Made by a program: the position numbers and the translations under genes
Notes under the pieces: generated by a model
What the model saw: the letters and a program-made list of their open reading frames with translations, nothing else
Databases searched by the model: none
Told to the model about the DNA's origin: nothing
Shown here: one piece after another, positions 38,301-48,055 of the stretch
How the letters are laid out: each line of letters starts with the position of its first letter
Position numbering within the stretch: position 1 is the first letter of the stretch
DNA from: Desulfovibrio sp. JC010
GTDB taxonomy: Bacteria; Desulfobacterota; Desulfovibrionia; Desulfovibrionales; Desulfovibrionaceae
Assembly: GCF_010470675.1 (NCBI RefSeq)
Contig: NZ_VOIQ01000006.1
Location: 185,331 to 249,330, forward strand
Direction: 5' to 3'
DNA length: 64,000 nucleotides

Positions 38301-40713
38301 TGTCGGTCTTGCCTTTCCGGACCAGATCAACGGACTCGCTCCATTTTTCCGTGGGCACCAGCTCAAGGGAAAGCCCGGTGCGCTCAGCCACAAGTTGCAA
38401 CAGGTCTGCGGAAATTCCCTCGTACTGTTTTGAACCGGGATCAATGCGTTCAAGGGGCAGCCAGTCCGGGTCTACGCAAAAGCGGACAGCCGGGCTGGAA
38501 CGCAGCCAGAGCTGTTCTTCCCGACTCAGTTCCACCCTGCGCTGATTGCCTTCCCCGGTCCACCTTTTCAGGATTTCACGCTCTTCCTGACGGCTGATTG
38601 ATTTTAAGGCCCGGTCAAAAATAGCGGCAAGTTCCGGCCAGTCCTTACGCACCCCGATAGCCAGCACGGAACCTTTTGTCTTCAGCTTGCCCTGCACTTC
38701 CAGATTGGTAAGCAGATTGCGTTCAATAAGGTAGACGGCCACCGCCCTGTTGCCCACGTAAGCATCTACCTCACCATGGGCGACGGCTTCCAGTGCCGCA
38801 AGGGTATCCGGAAACTCCTTTACCTGCGCCATGGGATAATTATCCCGGAAATATTTCACATTGAAAAAACCGCGCTCAAGGGCAATGGTTTTATCGCTCA
38901 GCTGCTTTTCATCGCTAAACTCGTAACCGTCCGTACGACCCACAATCACATGGGGAATGACCATATAAGGATCGGAGAAATGGACATACGGTTCGCGGTC
39001 CTTCTTGGGAGTCACATCCATGAGGGCGTCGATGCGCTTCTCCTTGACCGACTCCAGATTTTCCTTGAACGGTCCGGGCACAATCTTGAGCCTGTTGCCC
39101 AGCCGTTTGTTGAGCAGGTTCACATAATCAACACCCAGTCCTTCGGGTTCCCCGCGATCATTAACATAATCAAGCGGAGGCCAGGCATTCATGATGGCGA
39201 TGGTGATCTGCGGATGTTTATCGAGCCATTTAAGATCATCAGGACTCAAATTAAAAGTATCGTCTTCCAAAGAGTAGTAATATTCATCAGGGTCAGAAAT
39301 CCAACGTTTCTCAATATCCGCATAGACCTGATAGGGAATCCGCTCAAACCCCGCATTTATCTTCTGTATGAGCTCCGGTTTACCCTTGAGCACCCCGGCC
39401 CGGATGGAATTGGAAAACACAGGTTCCTTTCCCTTGGTCAAAGCCCCTTTCATCTGCCAGCCGCTCAGCTCCGCCTCCACAGGAAGCACCTCGTGCAGCA
39501 AAGCATTCACATTGTTTTTCAAAACGGCCAGGACCATGGCCTCGCTATTCGGGAATGGGACAGCTTCGACTCCCGGAAATTTCTTCTGCAGATAGTTCTG
39601 CTGAAAAGAACCATCCAAAACGGCAACTTTCTTTCCGTTCATCTTATCCAGCCCACCGGGCTGTTTCTGGTCCTCCCTACAGAACAGGGACGTATCCACC
39701 CTGAACAGGGGGTAGGAAAAATCAAGAAATTCCTTCCTGTCCTTTGAGCGGAAAAGCCCGGAATGAATATCGGCATTGCCGTTCCTGACGGCCTCCATGG
39801 TCCCGACCCAGCTGTCGGGCATGAAATTAACTGGGATTCCGGTCTGCGCACTCCATGCCTTCCACAAATCCACCAGTAATCCGGTGGGGGCACCGTCCGG
39901 GCCGAGCAATGAAAAAGGCGGGTAGTCACGGTCAAGAGCGATGGTCAGGCAGTCGGGCGAGCGTCCTTTTGCAGCAGCCACCCATTTACGATTGATAGCC
40001 TGCCTTTCATTGCCGCTGATTTTATCCATTCCGTCATTGATAACGGAAAGAATCTGCTCCCGCCCTTCCGGCACAGCCACCAGCCAATCATTACGGTAAA
40101 GGGGCTGCCCGGTTTTATACTGAAATTTAGAAATAAGATCATATTCCCGAAGATAGGAAAGACCGATCAGGGTTTCGGCAACAAAGACCTTGAGTCTGCC
40201 CTTTTCAAGGTCCGACATAAGGGATTCAAAGTCCGGATACTCGGCCAGAACGGTCTCCGGCTGCTTCTCGCGCATGATATCAATTGACAGATCCCCGGCA
40301 AGTATCCCGACCCGGTATGGGGAAACATCTTCATTGCTCTCCACAGGCAATGCTTTATGGTAAAATATCTGGGTATCGCCCCGGCTCAAAGCTTCACCGT
40401 ATTGCAGATACTCATCCCGCTTTTTACTATAAAAAAGTCCGGCATGGGCATCGACCTGCCCTTCGCGGACCATACGCAAAGTATCCTTCCACCGGGCAGG
40501 CTTCAAATCCAGCTTCACCCCGGTCTTTTCCGACCAGAGTTTCCAGTAATCCATGATCAGACCGTCTGCCTCCCCGGCACTGTTTAGGAATTCAAAGGGC
40601 TGGCAATCTTCACAATAAACAACCGAGAGGGAATGCTGATCCTGCTCTGCCGCAAATGCACACTGCGCGGAGAGTAAAAGAAGAACAGCAATTAACAATC
40701 TATTCAAAACCAT
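35383..40713 (-). CDS. Giant BvgS-like hybrid sensor kinase with four periplasmic binding domains
   Basis: This 1776-residue inner-membrane protein has a signal peptide (about 1-22, cleavage after AFA) and four tandem family-3 solute-binding domains starting at about 27, 257, 500 and 737. Each opens with a related strand such as [36 protein letters not shown] and [12 protein letters not shown]. One membrane helix follows near 970-995. The cytoplasmic part has HisKA ([17 protein letters not shown] near 1033), HATPase (GLGLAICKR near 1218), receiver 1 (Asp near 1326), receiver 2 (Asp near 1468), and HPt ([16 protein letters not shown] near 1624), then an acidic tail of about 90 residues. Most BvgS-type kinases carry one or two such domains. 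It heads an operon with the HD-GYP protein. Confidence 0.93.
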   Translation of the reverse strand: MVLNRLLIAVLLLLSAQCAFAAEQDQHSLSVVYCEDCQPFEFLNSAGEADGLIMDYWKLWSEKTGVKLDLKPARWKDTLRMVREGQVDAHAGLFYSKKRDEYLQYGEALSRGDTQIFYHKALPVESNEDVSPYRVGILAGDLSIDIMREKQPETVLAEYPDFESLMSDLEKGRLKVFVAETLIGLSYLREYDLISKFQYKTGQPLYRNDWLVAVPEGREQILSVINDGMDKISGNERQAINRKWVAAAKGRSPDCLTIALDRDYPPFSLLGPDGAPTGLLVDLWKAWSAQTGIPVNFMPDSWVGTMEAVRNGNADIHSGLFRSKDRKEFLDFSYPLFRVDTSLFCREDQKQPGGLDKMNGKKVAVLDGSFQQNYLQKKFPGVEAVPFPNSEAMVLAVLKNNVNALLHEVLPVEAELSGWQMKGALTKGKEPVFSNSIRAGVLKGKPELIQKINAGFERIPYQVYADIEKRWISDPDEYYYSLEDDTFNLSPDDLKWLDKHPQITIAIMNAWPPLDYVNDRGEPEGLGVDYVNLLNKRLGNRLKIVPGPFKENLESVKEKRIDALMDVTPKKDREPYVHFSDPYMVIPHVIVGRTDGYEFSDEKQLSDKTIALERGFFNVKYFRDNYPMAQVKEFPDTLAALEAVAHGEVDAYVGNRAVAVYLIERNLLTNLEVQGKLKTKGSVLAIGVRKDWPELAAIFDRALKSISRQEEREILKRWTGEGNQRRVELSREEQLWLRSSPAVRFCVDPDWLPLERIDPGSKQYEGISADLLQLVAERTGLSLELVPTEKWSESVDLVRKGKTDMLAAASETEERKEFLNFSSPYINLSEVVVVRQNMPFISSVEDLAGMRIGVSAGNAAHKYLETSYPQLKLVPVNGALNGLKMVAEGQVDGYVGTLEVLGYLINQNGLYNLKVALQLPVTRQLCFAVRKGMSPYLISILNKGIGSITERESEAVIRKWISLRVEGGLNLWMVAKIVLGIGSVAGLILFVVVRANRRLAGEVQMRMEAEQEMLKARDKAEEATRAKSDFLARMSHEIRTPMNAIIGMSHLVLQTELTAKQHDYLSKIRAGANNLLGIINDILDFSKIEAGKMDMESIPFRLDETMDNLANVVAVKAEEKGLEVLFHVSPDVPNDLIGDPLRLGQVLINLANNATKFTEEGDIVISVEKQDETDDSVTLFFSVIDSGIGMTKEQMGRLFQSFSQADGSTTRKYGGTGLGLAICKRIVEMMDGSIRVDSMPGHGSTFAFTVVLGKGEKASVSYIPAADLRGLRALVVDDNPTARAILSEALESMSFKVSTAASGQDGLDMLELASKEGEPYELVLLDWKMPGLDGIETARMIEEYAGQKLPKILMVTAYGREEIMEQAKGAGLEAYLIKPVNQSVLFDTIMGVFGHDVERKTKRTLLFSKETEGLSDIRGARVLLAEDNEINQQIAVELLEKADMVVEVVDNGLEAVQSVLQNEYDLVFMDIQMPELDGLSAVSRIREHEISAEELPVVAMTAHAMAGDREKSIKAGMNDHITKPIDPDLLMATLVKWITPGQRDLPEGYVSTTELKERELAENSLPLDGLPGINVKSGLVKVSGNRELYRKLLNQFRAKYLSSVDEIREQLRIGEIETATRTAHTVKGVAANLGADDLAHAAGEAERALRGGETELEELLIDMSGRMDIVAQALDELLPEEDENILRSATEIQQAEASGEGPDPDELQDKLQRFVVLVDENVAQAMEFAAEIEKMVSGTAMAESVGKIVQAMDDFETDEARDEARALLDSLAEEQG

Positions 40714-40847
40714 CAGGACATCCTCCCGGAAAGCACGGAGATCATAAAGAGCGAAAAGAAAAGCGGAAAGTAAATATCAGGAAAGATAGCCAATAGTGAG
40801 CTTTATGTAAACAATTCTGAATTATAATACTGTTCAATACAAAAAAA

Positions 40848-40870
40848 GCCGGAACTTCAACAGCTCCGGC
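40848..40870 (-). terminator. Intrinsic terminator of the activase-methyltransferase-flavodoxin unit
   Basis: GCCGGA (40848-40853) pairs with TCCGGC (40865-40870), and on the minus strand the stem is followed directly by T7 (the plus-strand A run at 40841-40847). It lies 36 bases after the flavodoxin stop. Confidence 0.85.
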
Positions 40871-40905
40871 CTTCATATCCACGTATCAACAGACGACTTA
40901 AATCA

Positions 40906-41463
40906 TTATACCATACAAGGCTCCAAAGAACCGAGCAGCCCAGCCACCTTTCCGCGAACCTGCTTCAGGTCATCGGCATTGGGACGCCCCTCGATATCTC
41001 CGAGGCGGCCCGAAGTATTGAAATGCTGCATCTTCTTTGGAACAAAAGAACCCACAACCGCCCATTCATCAGCAACGGTGATACCCAGATGGTCGAAAAG
41101 CTGCCCCATATACTTGATGGCCGGGACAGCCTCGGCCTCCCCGGTATGCGGTCCGGCGTAGGTGCAGTATACGCAGGCGAATTTACCGGGAATACGCGGA
41201 GAACCGGGCAGGATCAGATTATTGTCACGGGCATGCATCAGCTGTCGGTCAATCCAGCCCTGCACGGCCTTGCCCGGCAGCCATGTATAAACACCGGAGC
41301 CTATAAAGGTCAGATCATAATCGAGCAGTTCAAACAGGATACCCTCTTTTTTGAGATTGAAGGTGGAAACCTCATGCCCTGCCCGGACAGCTTCTTTTTC
41401 AATTTCAAGGGCCACTTTCTCGGTCTGCCCGTTCAGCGAACCGTAAAGATTCAGTATTTTCAT
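40906..41463 (-). CDS. Flavodoxin-family protein
   Basis: This 185-residue flavodoxin-like protein has the FMN-phosphate loop near residues 8-14 (YGSLNGQTEKVA) and a second region YTWLPGKAVQGWIDR. It has the size of long flavodoxins or small quinone reductases, but the loop lacks the usual T-G-N pattern, so FMN binding is probable and not certain. It is the last gene of a minus-strand unit that starts with the activase, 14 bases after the methyltransferase. A low-potential electron carrier would fit a dehydratase activase. Confidence 0.82.
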   Translation of the reverse strand: MKILNLYGSLNGQTEKVALEIEKEAVRAGHEVSTFNLKKEGILFELLDYDLTFIGSGVYTWLPGKAVQGWIDRQLMHARDNNLILPGSPRIPGKFACVYCTYAGPHTGEAEAVPAIKYMGQLFDHLGITVADEWAVVGSFVPKKMQHFNTSGRLGDIEGRPNADDLKQVRGKVAGLLGSLEPCMV

Positions 41464-41477
41464 GTACGATTTCCTTT

Positions 41478-42077
41478 CTATCTATCTTTAGTAAAACAAA
41501 TCAGGTAATTAAACCCAAGATCAATATAGTTCGATTCAGTGAACCCCAACGGTCCCAGCACTGCTTTGAGTTCTTCCCCGGAAATGCGCATGTGCAGCGG
41601 CGGACCGAAGTCGGTCTTTTCCTTTTTGCACTCCAGTACGGCCAACTGTCCGCCCGATTCCAAGACCCGGTGGATTTCACTGAAAATTGCTTCCCCGTAC
41701 TCATCAAGACTCATGCAGTGCAGGGAGGTGCTCATAAAACAGGTCTGCACACTGGAATCCTCAAAAGGAAGTCTCCCGGTCATGTCGCCGAGAAATGTCC
41801 TGATATTACGCAATCCGTTATCCAATGCCTGCGCCTTGACCTGCTCCAGCATGGAACCGTTGCTGTCAAGGGCGTAAACCCTGCCGGAAGGCCCCACGTC
41901 GCAGGCGGCGTGGACAGAGTAATCTCCGGGACCGCAACCAAGATCAAGGAAGATAGATCCGGTTTGCAGCCCGAGGGTTTTGAAAACCAGATTGGAATCA
42001 TGCATGCCGTAACTGGTCGGCCCCCGGCGGTGGTGTCCGCCTTTGCAGCGCATTCCGGGATGATGTTCTTTATTCAT
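41478..42077 (-). CDS. SAM-dependent methyltransferase
   Basis: This 199-residue class I methyltransferase has the SAM-binding motif FLDLGCGPGDYS (about 43-54), an acidic end of strand two (YALDSNGSM), motif II/III VQTCFMSTSLHCM and a C-terminal β-hairpin. The closest type is the UbiE/Methyltransf_11 group. The first 20 residues are His/Gly/Arg-rich (HHPGMRCKGGHHRRG), which could bind metal. It is 21 bases downstream of the activase gene. No substrate is evident. Confidence 0.85.
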   Translation of the reverse strand: MNKEHHPGMRCKGGHHRRGPTSYGMHDSNLVFKTLGLQTGSIFLDLGCGPGDYSVHAACDVGPSGRVYALDSNGSMLEQVKAQALDNGLRNIRTFLGDMTGRLPFEDSSVQTCFMSTSLHCMSLDEYGEAIFSEIHRVLESGGQLAVLECKKEKTDFGPPLHMRISGEELKAVLGPLGFTESNYIDLGFNYLICFTKDR

Positions 42078-42098
42078 GAAAAACCTCTTTGCAGCGAT

Positions 42099-45000
42099 TT
42101 AAAGGTTGTAGAGAAAGGAATCCACTTTGAGCCTGTTATTCTCATTGCGGTTGCCGTCAAAAGTCAGGGAGAGAATCGGGGCATAAGGCTTGTCATCAAG
42201 GCGGTCCTTGAGGATGCCGAGGCTGATTCCGGTGTTTTCGTACATGGATGTTACGGAAATCACCCCTTTGACGCCGGGAACTTCATCCATAATCTTGGCT
42301 CCGCGATAACGGCCGAAAGCACCGGAATAGTAACCGAGCCCCCGGTCCGCTATTTTCTTCAGCGAACCGAAATCACGTTCGTAATGGCTGAACTCGCCGA
42401 GACAACCGGAAACCCGCTCCATGTATTCCTTGAAAAGCGCAATATTGCTGCGCAGGGATGGATCGGCATCGATCTTGTTGTAGTTGTAGTAGTCGTACCA
42501 GAGGTTCCAGAGGTACTCGCTTAAGGGGGCGTAAATGATCCTGCGACCCTGCTCCTCCAGCCTGCCGAAGGTGTTGTCGTTGAGCAGTGATTTGAATAGG
42601 ACCAGCGGTTCGCCGATGGCCATGATGGCTCCGTCATGATCCTGCCGGGCAAGGGTTTCCCGGACGATGCGGGCTGTGGATTCCAGCTTCTCAATATCCA
42701 ACTGCTCGCGGGAGGCCAGTCGGACCATAAACTCAAGGGTCTCGGCCCGTAATGCCAGCGGGGTATGCAGCACCAGATCCCCGGCCAGCAGGCAGAGAAA
42801 CAGCTTTTCAGCTTCCCTGTCTTTGAGCAGACGCAATTCCTCCATGAACGGTGAAATCAGCTGCACATCCTCAAGCCCTTCCTGATCAAGAACACAACGC
42901 AGGAACCGGGAATACTGCCCGTCCACTTCGGCACCTTCGTTCTGGGGAAAAAGCACGGAGGGCCGGGTTCCGTTGCCATTGTACTTCTGCAGACCGGAAA
43001 GCACTTCGCCCAGCAGGGCGGTCAGAGAAAAATACTCATTCCCTGAAGAAAACCTGCGCCCGGTATCCACGGATTCCTTTGAGCTGGGTGGAATGACCCG
43101 TGCATCAATTCCCTTGGCCTTGAGCATGGCGCAACCGATGGTGGAATAAGGATAAACATCCGGCAGCAGCAACGGCCCGGCACCAAGCCGCGAATAGTCG
43201 GTCATGATGTTCACCGGATCGGAGCTGCCCATGTTCACATACTCTTCCACGGCAAGAGCTTCACGTTCCGGCACTTTGTTCAGGCTGTTCACAAAAGCCT
43301 CGACACGGGTCTGCACGCCCACACTGGAAGAATGCTCGTCCACCTCAATGGTCAGGGAAGGTTTATCCTTGAATATTTCCCCGTAATAATGGGAGAAAAC
43401 CGTATCCGGTCCACAACCGTGGTGGGTCAGGAAGATGGGATAGAGGTTGGGATGCTTGGCGACCAGCTTTGCTGCAGCCAGCATATGCTGCCCGAAGGGC
43501 CAGAACATATTGGGATGCTCCTCAAAAATGTCCGATTCCGGCAGGTCGAAAAGGGGAATGGTCCGGTAGCCCAGCTCCGCAAGCTTGTCCGGGATACCCA
43601 TGTTCAGTACCGGATCGGCCACCCCGTAGATCTTGGAGATGAGCACAAAAGCCTTGGCATTGGGATCAAGGGAGGCCAGAGTTTCGCGACCCCGCTCCTT
43701 CATGCGCTGCTGCAAGCCCTGATAGGCCGCCATCCCCGCTTTAAGGGCCGCCCCGGCCTCTTCCGGACTTTTACCCAACTGTTTACCCAGAGCCATGAAC
43801 TGGGACTGCATGAACTCAGGCCCCTGACTGAAAGCCAGAGTCGGGGCCAGCATTTTGATGTTCTTTTCATCAAGCTTCATGGCCTCGCTGACGATTTTGA
43901 AGGCCAGTTGCATGTAAGCGCATCCGTAAGTCTGACGGGACCTGGAATGGGGATGGAAAGCGGTGAAAAGATCAGGAAAGAAAAGGTAATCCACTCCGCG
44001 CGCAACCAGTTCCGCAGCGTGTCCATTGACCAGCTTGACCGGATAACAGGTCTCGTCAAGGGAGTACTCCTGTGACAGCCTGATGGTTTCACCGGAAGTG
44101 GGTTCGGAGAGAACCACGTTCATACCCAGTTCTTTAAAAAAGGTATGAAACAGGGTGAACATGCCGAATGTGAACAGGGAGCGGGGCATGCCCACGGTCT
44201 TCTGGTTCCGGTCAATGGTTCCGTCATAATCACGGAAAATGAAATCCTGCACCTGTCTGTTGAATGATCCGGGTGCAAACTGCGGTGCGGGTTCTGCTTC
44301 CGCAATTTCCGGCTGCTCATCCTGCAGATCAAATCCCTTGAATAAAGTTACCCCCTCCATTTCCTCGCGGGCGATGATGGCCGCGCCCACGGCCCCGGTG
44401 ACACTGAAGAAAGGGGGAACCTGCACATCCATACCGTGTACCGCCCTGAAAGCGTTGATTATGGCCTGATTGTAAGCCACACCGCCCTGAAGCAAAATCT
44501 TGGTACCGACCTTTTTACGGCCCACCACCCGGTTGGTGTAGTTCTTGATAATGGAGTAGCAGAGCCCGGCGGCAATATCTTCGATTGAGTCGCCCTGCGC
44601 CAGATGGGCGGCAATGCTGGTCTCCATGAACACGGTGCAGCGTTCGCCGAGATTGATGGGAGAATCGCTTTTGAAAGCCGTGTCCGCGTAGTCATCCAGC
44701 GCAATACCGATTTTCTTGGCCTGTTCTTCAATGAACGATCCGGTCCCGGCCGCGCAAACCTTGTTCATCTGAAAGTCCGAGACCGCACCGTTTTTAATGG
44801 AGATGAATTTTGAATCCTGCCCGCCGATCTCAAAAACAGTATCCACACCCGGGCAGAGGGAAACCGCAGCACGGGCCTGTGCGGTAATCTCATCCTTGAC
44901 CACGTCCGCACCGATGAGCCGCCCGGTCATGTTACGCCCGGACCCGGTAGTGGCCGCGCCCATGACTTTGACCTTCCCGGAAAAATCCCTGCCCAGTTCG

Positions 45001-46082
45001 GCCAGCCCCTGCTTAACGGCCTTAACCGGATCACCCGCAGTGCGCAGGTAGCGATAGCCGAGCACCCGGTTCTCACCATCCACCAGCACAACATTGGTAC
45101 TGGTGGAACCCACATCGACCCCGACCCAGCATTCCACCGGGGCGGATTCCATGGAAATATCCCGGCAGATATGTTTATCCGCCGCATCTGCAATCCCGTA
45201 CCCGGCAAGAGGCGGGAGAGTTACTTTATCCTCTGCGGAGAACAGCGGTTTGCAGGGATTTTTCAACAGGGCAATCAAAGCGGATAAATCAACCGCATTG
45301 CGTTCTTTAAACCCGATCAGTGCCGCCCCCACAGCTCCGGCAACCTTGCCTTGCGGATGAACTATGAGCTGTCGGTCATTCAACTGCAGAACTTTCTGCA
45401 AAGCGAAAATAATGGCCTTGTTGCGGGAAACCCCTCCGCTGAAGAAATAAGGAGGGTTCTTCGCCAATCCGCGCATGACCGCGTTGCGGTAGTTCCGCGC
45501 TGTGGCATAGGCCAATCCGCGCAGGATATCCGGGATGGAAACACCCTCCTGCTGATGGTGGGTGATGTCGGTTTTGGCAAAAACACTGCACCGTCCGGCA
45601 ATTCTGGGAGTTGATCCGGCCCCATCTTCGATGCGAGAATAATCCTCAATCTCAATACCTATGCGCGAAGCCTGTTCTTCGAGGAAAGATCCGGTACCCG
45701 CCGAGCAATCCGGGTTCAGGGAAAATTCCATTGCGGCTTTGTTCTCTGACGCGACTCCGGCAATATATCCGGCCCGCTGGCCCCCGATTTCAATGATAGA
45801 AGCGCACTCAGGAGCCAACAACCGGGCCCCCTCCACCAGCGCGGCAATATCATTAACAGACGCAACGGCATCAGATTCAGCAAAAATCTTCCCGCCGCTG
45901 CCGCCCACCGCCCCGCAGAGTCCGCCTGCCAGCTCCGGCTTCAGTTCTTCCAGAACCCTGAGCAGAACCTGTACGGGCTGCCCTTTATGCAGCACATATC
46001 TGCTCCTGAGGATGTCCTTATTTTCATCAAGAACAACCACTTTTACCGACGAATAACCGATGTCTATGCCTATGCTGTTCAT
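42099..46082 (-). CDS. Giant fused 2-hydroxyacyl-CoA dehydratase-type activase
   Basis: This 1327-residue protein starts at the ATG at 46082 (GGAG 8 bases upstream). It has two tandem ASKHA ATPase domains of the BcrA/BadF/HgdC type (starts GIDIGYSSVK near 5 and GVDVGSTSTN near 319), then a DUF2229 region (GMPRSL near 629, CYPVKL near 676) and a C-terminal HgdB-like part with HHGCGPD near 887. The [4Fe-4S] cysteines, in CSAGTGSF/GRCSVF and CAAGTGSF/GERCTVF, exist in both ATPase domains. Domain 2 keeps the canonical EIGGQDSK; domain 1 reads EIGGQRAG. Family members drive ATP-dependent single-electron transfer, but the partner of this fused form is not known. A MarR-type operator lies 15 bases upstream of its start. 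Confidence 0.9.
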   Translation of the reverse strand: MNSIGIDIGYSSVKVVVLDENKDILRSRYVLHKGQPVQVLLRVLEELKPELAGGLCGAVGGSGGKIFAESDAVASVNDIAALVEGARLLAPECASIIEIGGQRAGYIAGVASENKAAMEFSLNPDCSAGTGSFLEEQASRIGIEIEDYSRIEDGAGSTPRIAGRCSVFAKTDITHHQQEGVSIPDILRGLAYATARNYRNAVMRGLAKNPPYFFSGGVSRNKAIIFALQKVLQLNDRQLIVHPQGKVAGAVGAALIGFKERNAVDLSALIALLKNPCKPLFSAEDKVTLPPLAGYGIADAADKHICRDISMESAPVECWVGVDVGSTSTNVVLVDGENRVLGYRYLRTAGDPVKAVKQGLAELGRDFSGKVKVMGAATTGSGRNMTGRLIGADVVKDEITAQARAAVSLCPGVDTVFEIGGQDSKFISIKNGAVSDFQMNKVCAAGTGSFIEEQAKKIGIALDDYADTAFKSDSPINLGERCTVFMETSIAAHLAQGDSIEDIAAGLCYSIIKNYTNRVVGRKKVGTKILLQGGVAYNQAIINAFRAVHGMDVQVPPFFSVTGAVGAAIIAREEMEGVTLFKGFDLQDEQPEIAEAEPAPQFAPGSFNRQVQDFIFRDYDGTIDRNQKTVGMPRSLFTFGMFTLFHTFFKELGMNVVLSEPTSGETIRLSQEYSLDETCYPVKLVNGHAAELVARGVDYLFFPDLFTAFHPHSRSRQTYGCAYMQLAFKIVSEAMKLDEKNIKMLAPTLAFSQGPEFMQSQFMALGKQLGKSPEEAGAALKAGMAAYQGLQQRMKERGRETLASLDPNAKAFVLISKIYGVADPVLNMGIPDKLAELGYRTIPLFDLPESDIFEEHPNMFWPFGQHMLAAAKLVAKHPNLYPIFLTHHGCGPDTVFSHYYGEIFKDKPSLTIEVDEHSSSVGVQTRVEAFVNSLNKVPEREALAVEEYVNMGSSDPVNIMTDYSRLGAGPLLLPDVYPYSTIGCAMLKAKGIDARVIPPSSKESVDTGRRFSSGNEYFSLTALLGEVLSGLQKYNGNGTRPSVLFPQNEGAEVDGQYSRFLRCVLDQEGLEDVQLISPFMEELRLLKDREAEKLFLCLLAGDLVLHTPLALRAETLEFMVRLASREQLDIEKLESTARIVRETLARQDHDGAIMAIGEPLVLFKSLLNDNTFGRLEEQGRRIIYAPLSEYLWNLWYDYYNYNKIDADPSLRSNIALFKEYMERVSGCLGEFSHYERDFGSLKKIADRGLGYYSGAFGRYRGAKIMDEVPGVKGVISVTSMYENTGISLGILKDRLDDKPYAPILSLTFDGNRNENNRLKVDSFLYNL

Positions 46083-46096
46083 AATTTTCTCCAATT

Positions 46097-46115
46097 TAGT
46101 TAAGACACTTAACTA
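46097..46115. promoter_or_regulatory. MarR-type operator A, upstream of the activase
   Basis: TAGTTAAGACACTTAACTA is a perfect 8-3-8 palindrome. It ends 14 bases before the activase ATG, next to its ribosome binding site, so a bound repressor would block transcription or early elongation. It is the best match of four related sites in the window. Confidence 0.75.
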
Positions 46116-46162
46116 TTGTAATAAAAAAATATCTACAAAAAACGCAACGCTCGCAAGTCGAA

Positions 46163-46229
46163 GCGGCGAAGCCAAATAAAAAAGTTTGGGATTCTCAAAC
46201 TCTTTTCAACAAACGCGAAGCGCATCAAA
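46163..46229 (-). repeat. Extragenic palindrome, copy 5 (degenerate)
   Basis: It keeps the GCGGCGAAGCC end, a shortened AAAGTTTGGGATTCTCAAACTCTTTTC section and the far end CGCGAAGCGCATCAAA. The core hairpin and the CCGCCGGAGGC head are lost. It lies between the MarR stop and the activase. Confidence 0.65.
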
Positions 46230-46230
46230 T

Positions 46231-46713
46231 CTAAACTTTCTTCCCGAACATCTCCGCCAGACGATCATCCACAACGGTTTCCACCACTGCAAGCACAGCT
46301 CCTGCAGTAGCCAGCTGCGGGTCGGTGAATTCATCCAGCCGCTCCTTGAGGTTATTCATATGCCGCTCATGGAACTCCTGATGAACATCAAACGCTTCCC
46401 GCCCTCTTTCAGTGAGCATGGCCAGCAATTCCTTACGGTTATCCGGTGCCGATTCCTTGCGCACAAAACCGCGCTTCTCAAGCTTGCCCATCATCTGCGA
46501 AATAGCACTCTTGGTCACCCCGAGCACTTCAGCAATGGTCTTGAGATTGGCACCTTCGTTCAGCCCGATGGCATGCAGGCAACGGATTTCCCGGGGAGTA
46601 AGCTCCAGCCCTTCGCCGATGACAATGGGCTGTTCCTCAATCCTGCTGTGCTTGTTGATGATACGAATCAATCTTCCGGCCATGTAACGAATCGCTTCTT
46701 CTTTATTGTCCAT
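46231..46713 (-). CDS. MarR-family transcriptional regulator
   Basis: This 160-residue winged-helix regulator begins at the ATG at 46713. The wing-helix region is about 45-110 (LTPREIRCLHAIGLNEGANLK, TIAEVLGVTKSAISQMMGKLEKRGFVRKE), followed by a dimerisation helix. A possible promoter (TTGACA, 18 bases, TATCAA on minus, 46744-46749 and 46720-46725) puts the start point at the A of the ATG, so the message may be leaderless; no Shine-Dalgarno is present. A half-conserved copy of the 19-bp palindrome fills the spacer between -35 and -10. The regulator sits in the exporter cluster and probably controls it. Confidence 0.9.
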   Translation of the reverse strand: MDNKEEAIRYMAGRLIRIINKHSRIEEQPIVIGEGLELTPREIRCLHAIGLNEGANLKTIAEVLGVTKSAISQMMGKLEKRGFVRKESAPDNRKELLAMLTERGREAFDVHQEFHERHMNNLKERLDEFTDPQLATAGAVLAVVETVVDDRLAEMFGKKV

Positions 46714-46720
46714 ATAAATT

Positions 46721-46739
46721 TGATAAAGACACTTAACCA
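46721..46739. promoter_or_regulatory. MarR-type operator B, in the marR promoter
   Basis: TGATAAAGACACTTAACCA matches TAGTTAAGACACTTAACTA in the centre and right half, with a decayed left half. It lies between the candidate -35 and -10 of the marR gene, suiting weak autoregulation. Confidence 0.55.
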
Positions 46740-46750
46740 TACCTGTCAAG

Positions 46751-48055
46751 CTAAAAACTGTACCGGATCGAACTGTACACGTTTGAGTTGTTGGTGAACT
46801 GCCCGAAAAAGGTCTGCTCGTTGGCACCTATGAAGATGTTGGCCCCGCAACCCACAGTCATGCGGTCCGAAACCTTGTACTGCAATCCCGGCCGCAGATA
46901 GGCATCTTCATCGCTGGGCGAATAATAGCCGTCAAAACTCAGGGTCAGGTTCTGGTTCATCATCTGCTGCGTGAACTGCATGGTGATCACATGCCGGAAC
47001 TCATCCTTAGGATGCGCGGGATTATGCACCGAAAGATAGTTATCGTAATCCAGCATCTGCTCCACGTAGTACTGCACCTCGCAATTGCTGTCGGTCCAGA
47101 GCTCCTGCGCATAACCCACCAGATAGCGTATTTCGGAATTATCCACCCCGCTGTTGGTTCCACCACGGCTCTCGGTGGAATCGTAGTATGCGATTTCCAT
47201 ATTACCGATACCCGGCCCGACCTGACCACGCACACTGCCGCCGTAGACATGCAGGGCAGGAAAAGTAGCCTCGTCATCGGAATTCATTCCGGCGGGCTTT
47301 TTCCAGTAACCCCAATAACCGTACAGGGCCAGTTCGTAGTTATTGATATTCTTGTAAATACGGGCCGAAACCTCATCATTTTCAAACCATTCATCAGGAA
47401 CATCAGTATCGAGAATATTATCCCGGCCCACCAGACGGTCTTCCAAACCGCTGAAGTAGGAGATGTACTGCCCGTCAATGTAACGGTCCGGTTCAAATTT
47501 CGGGGTGTAGACCAAATCCACATTAGCCAGTTCGGTAAAAAAACTGACCTTGGCTGAATTGCAGGGAGCCTTCAGGTATTCCGCATCACGGCCCATAAAG
47601 AAGGACCGCCAGTCCTTGGGAAAAAGGTCATTCAAAAAGACCAGCCCGCCCGTACCCCAAGTGAGAATCTGCCGCCCGAATTTGATATCCATGAAATCCG
47701 TGGGCCGGGAAAACATCCATAGTTCACGGGTTTCATAAACAATACGGTCAGTGACCCCGTCGGCACGCAAATCTCCCTTGTACTTAAAATCCGCCCAGTC
47801 GGTGTAGGTAAAGACCTCTCCCTGCAAGCGGACTTCGGCCATGGAGATCTGCTTTTCTTCCGGGTCCTGCTGGGTGCGTGCACCTGCGCGGGCTTCGATG
47901 AATCCGTTGAATTCCAGCGGTGCGAACTGCTCGCTGAATGTTTCCAGCCAGCTCTCCCCGCCATCCGCAGCCGAGGCAGGCCCGGCTGCCGCCACCAGCA
48001 GTATTGCCAGCAGCACCAGCCAGACCATTATGCATATACTCCTCAGCATGCTCAT
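46751..48055 (-). CDS. Outer-membrane β-barrel protein of the exporter cluster
   Basis: This 434-residue protein has a signal peptide (about 1-29, cleavage after ASA) and a mature region made of alternating hydrophobic β-strands that ends in aromatic YSF, the C-terminal signature for outer-membrane insertion. The body resembles the DUF1302 group (motifs FGRQILTWGTGGLVFLNDLFPKDWRSF). Proteins of this type are often encoded with MMPL exporters and LolA-like proteins. It overlaps the preceding gene by 4 bases and the MarR gene follows 37 bases later. Confidence 0.85.
   Translation of the reverse strand: MSMLRSICIMVWLVLLAILLVAAAGPASAADGGESWLETFSEQFAPLEFNGFIEARAGARTQQDPEEKQISMAEVRLQGEVFTYTDWADFKYKGDLRADGVTDRIVYETRELWMFSRPTDFMDIKFGRQILTWGTGGLVFLNDLFPKDWRSFFMGRDAEYLKAPCNSAKVSFFTELANVDLVYTPKFEPDRYIDGQYISYFSGLEDRLVGRDNILDTDVPDEWFENDEVSARIYKNINNYELALYGYWGYWKKPAGMNSDDEATFPALHVYGGSVRGQVGPGIGNMEIAYYDSTESRGGTNSGVDNSEIRYLVGYAQELWTDSNCEVQYYVEQMLDYDNYLSVHNPAHPKDEFRHVITMQFTQQMMNQNLTLSFDGYYSPSDEDAYLRPGLQYKVSDRMTVGCGANIFIGANEQTFFGQFTNNSNVYSSIRYSF

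Noticed and set aside
46714-46827. Longer MarR protein starting at 46827
   Set aside because: It would overlap the end of the outer-membrane protein gene, and the extra residues are outside the MarR fold.
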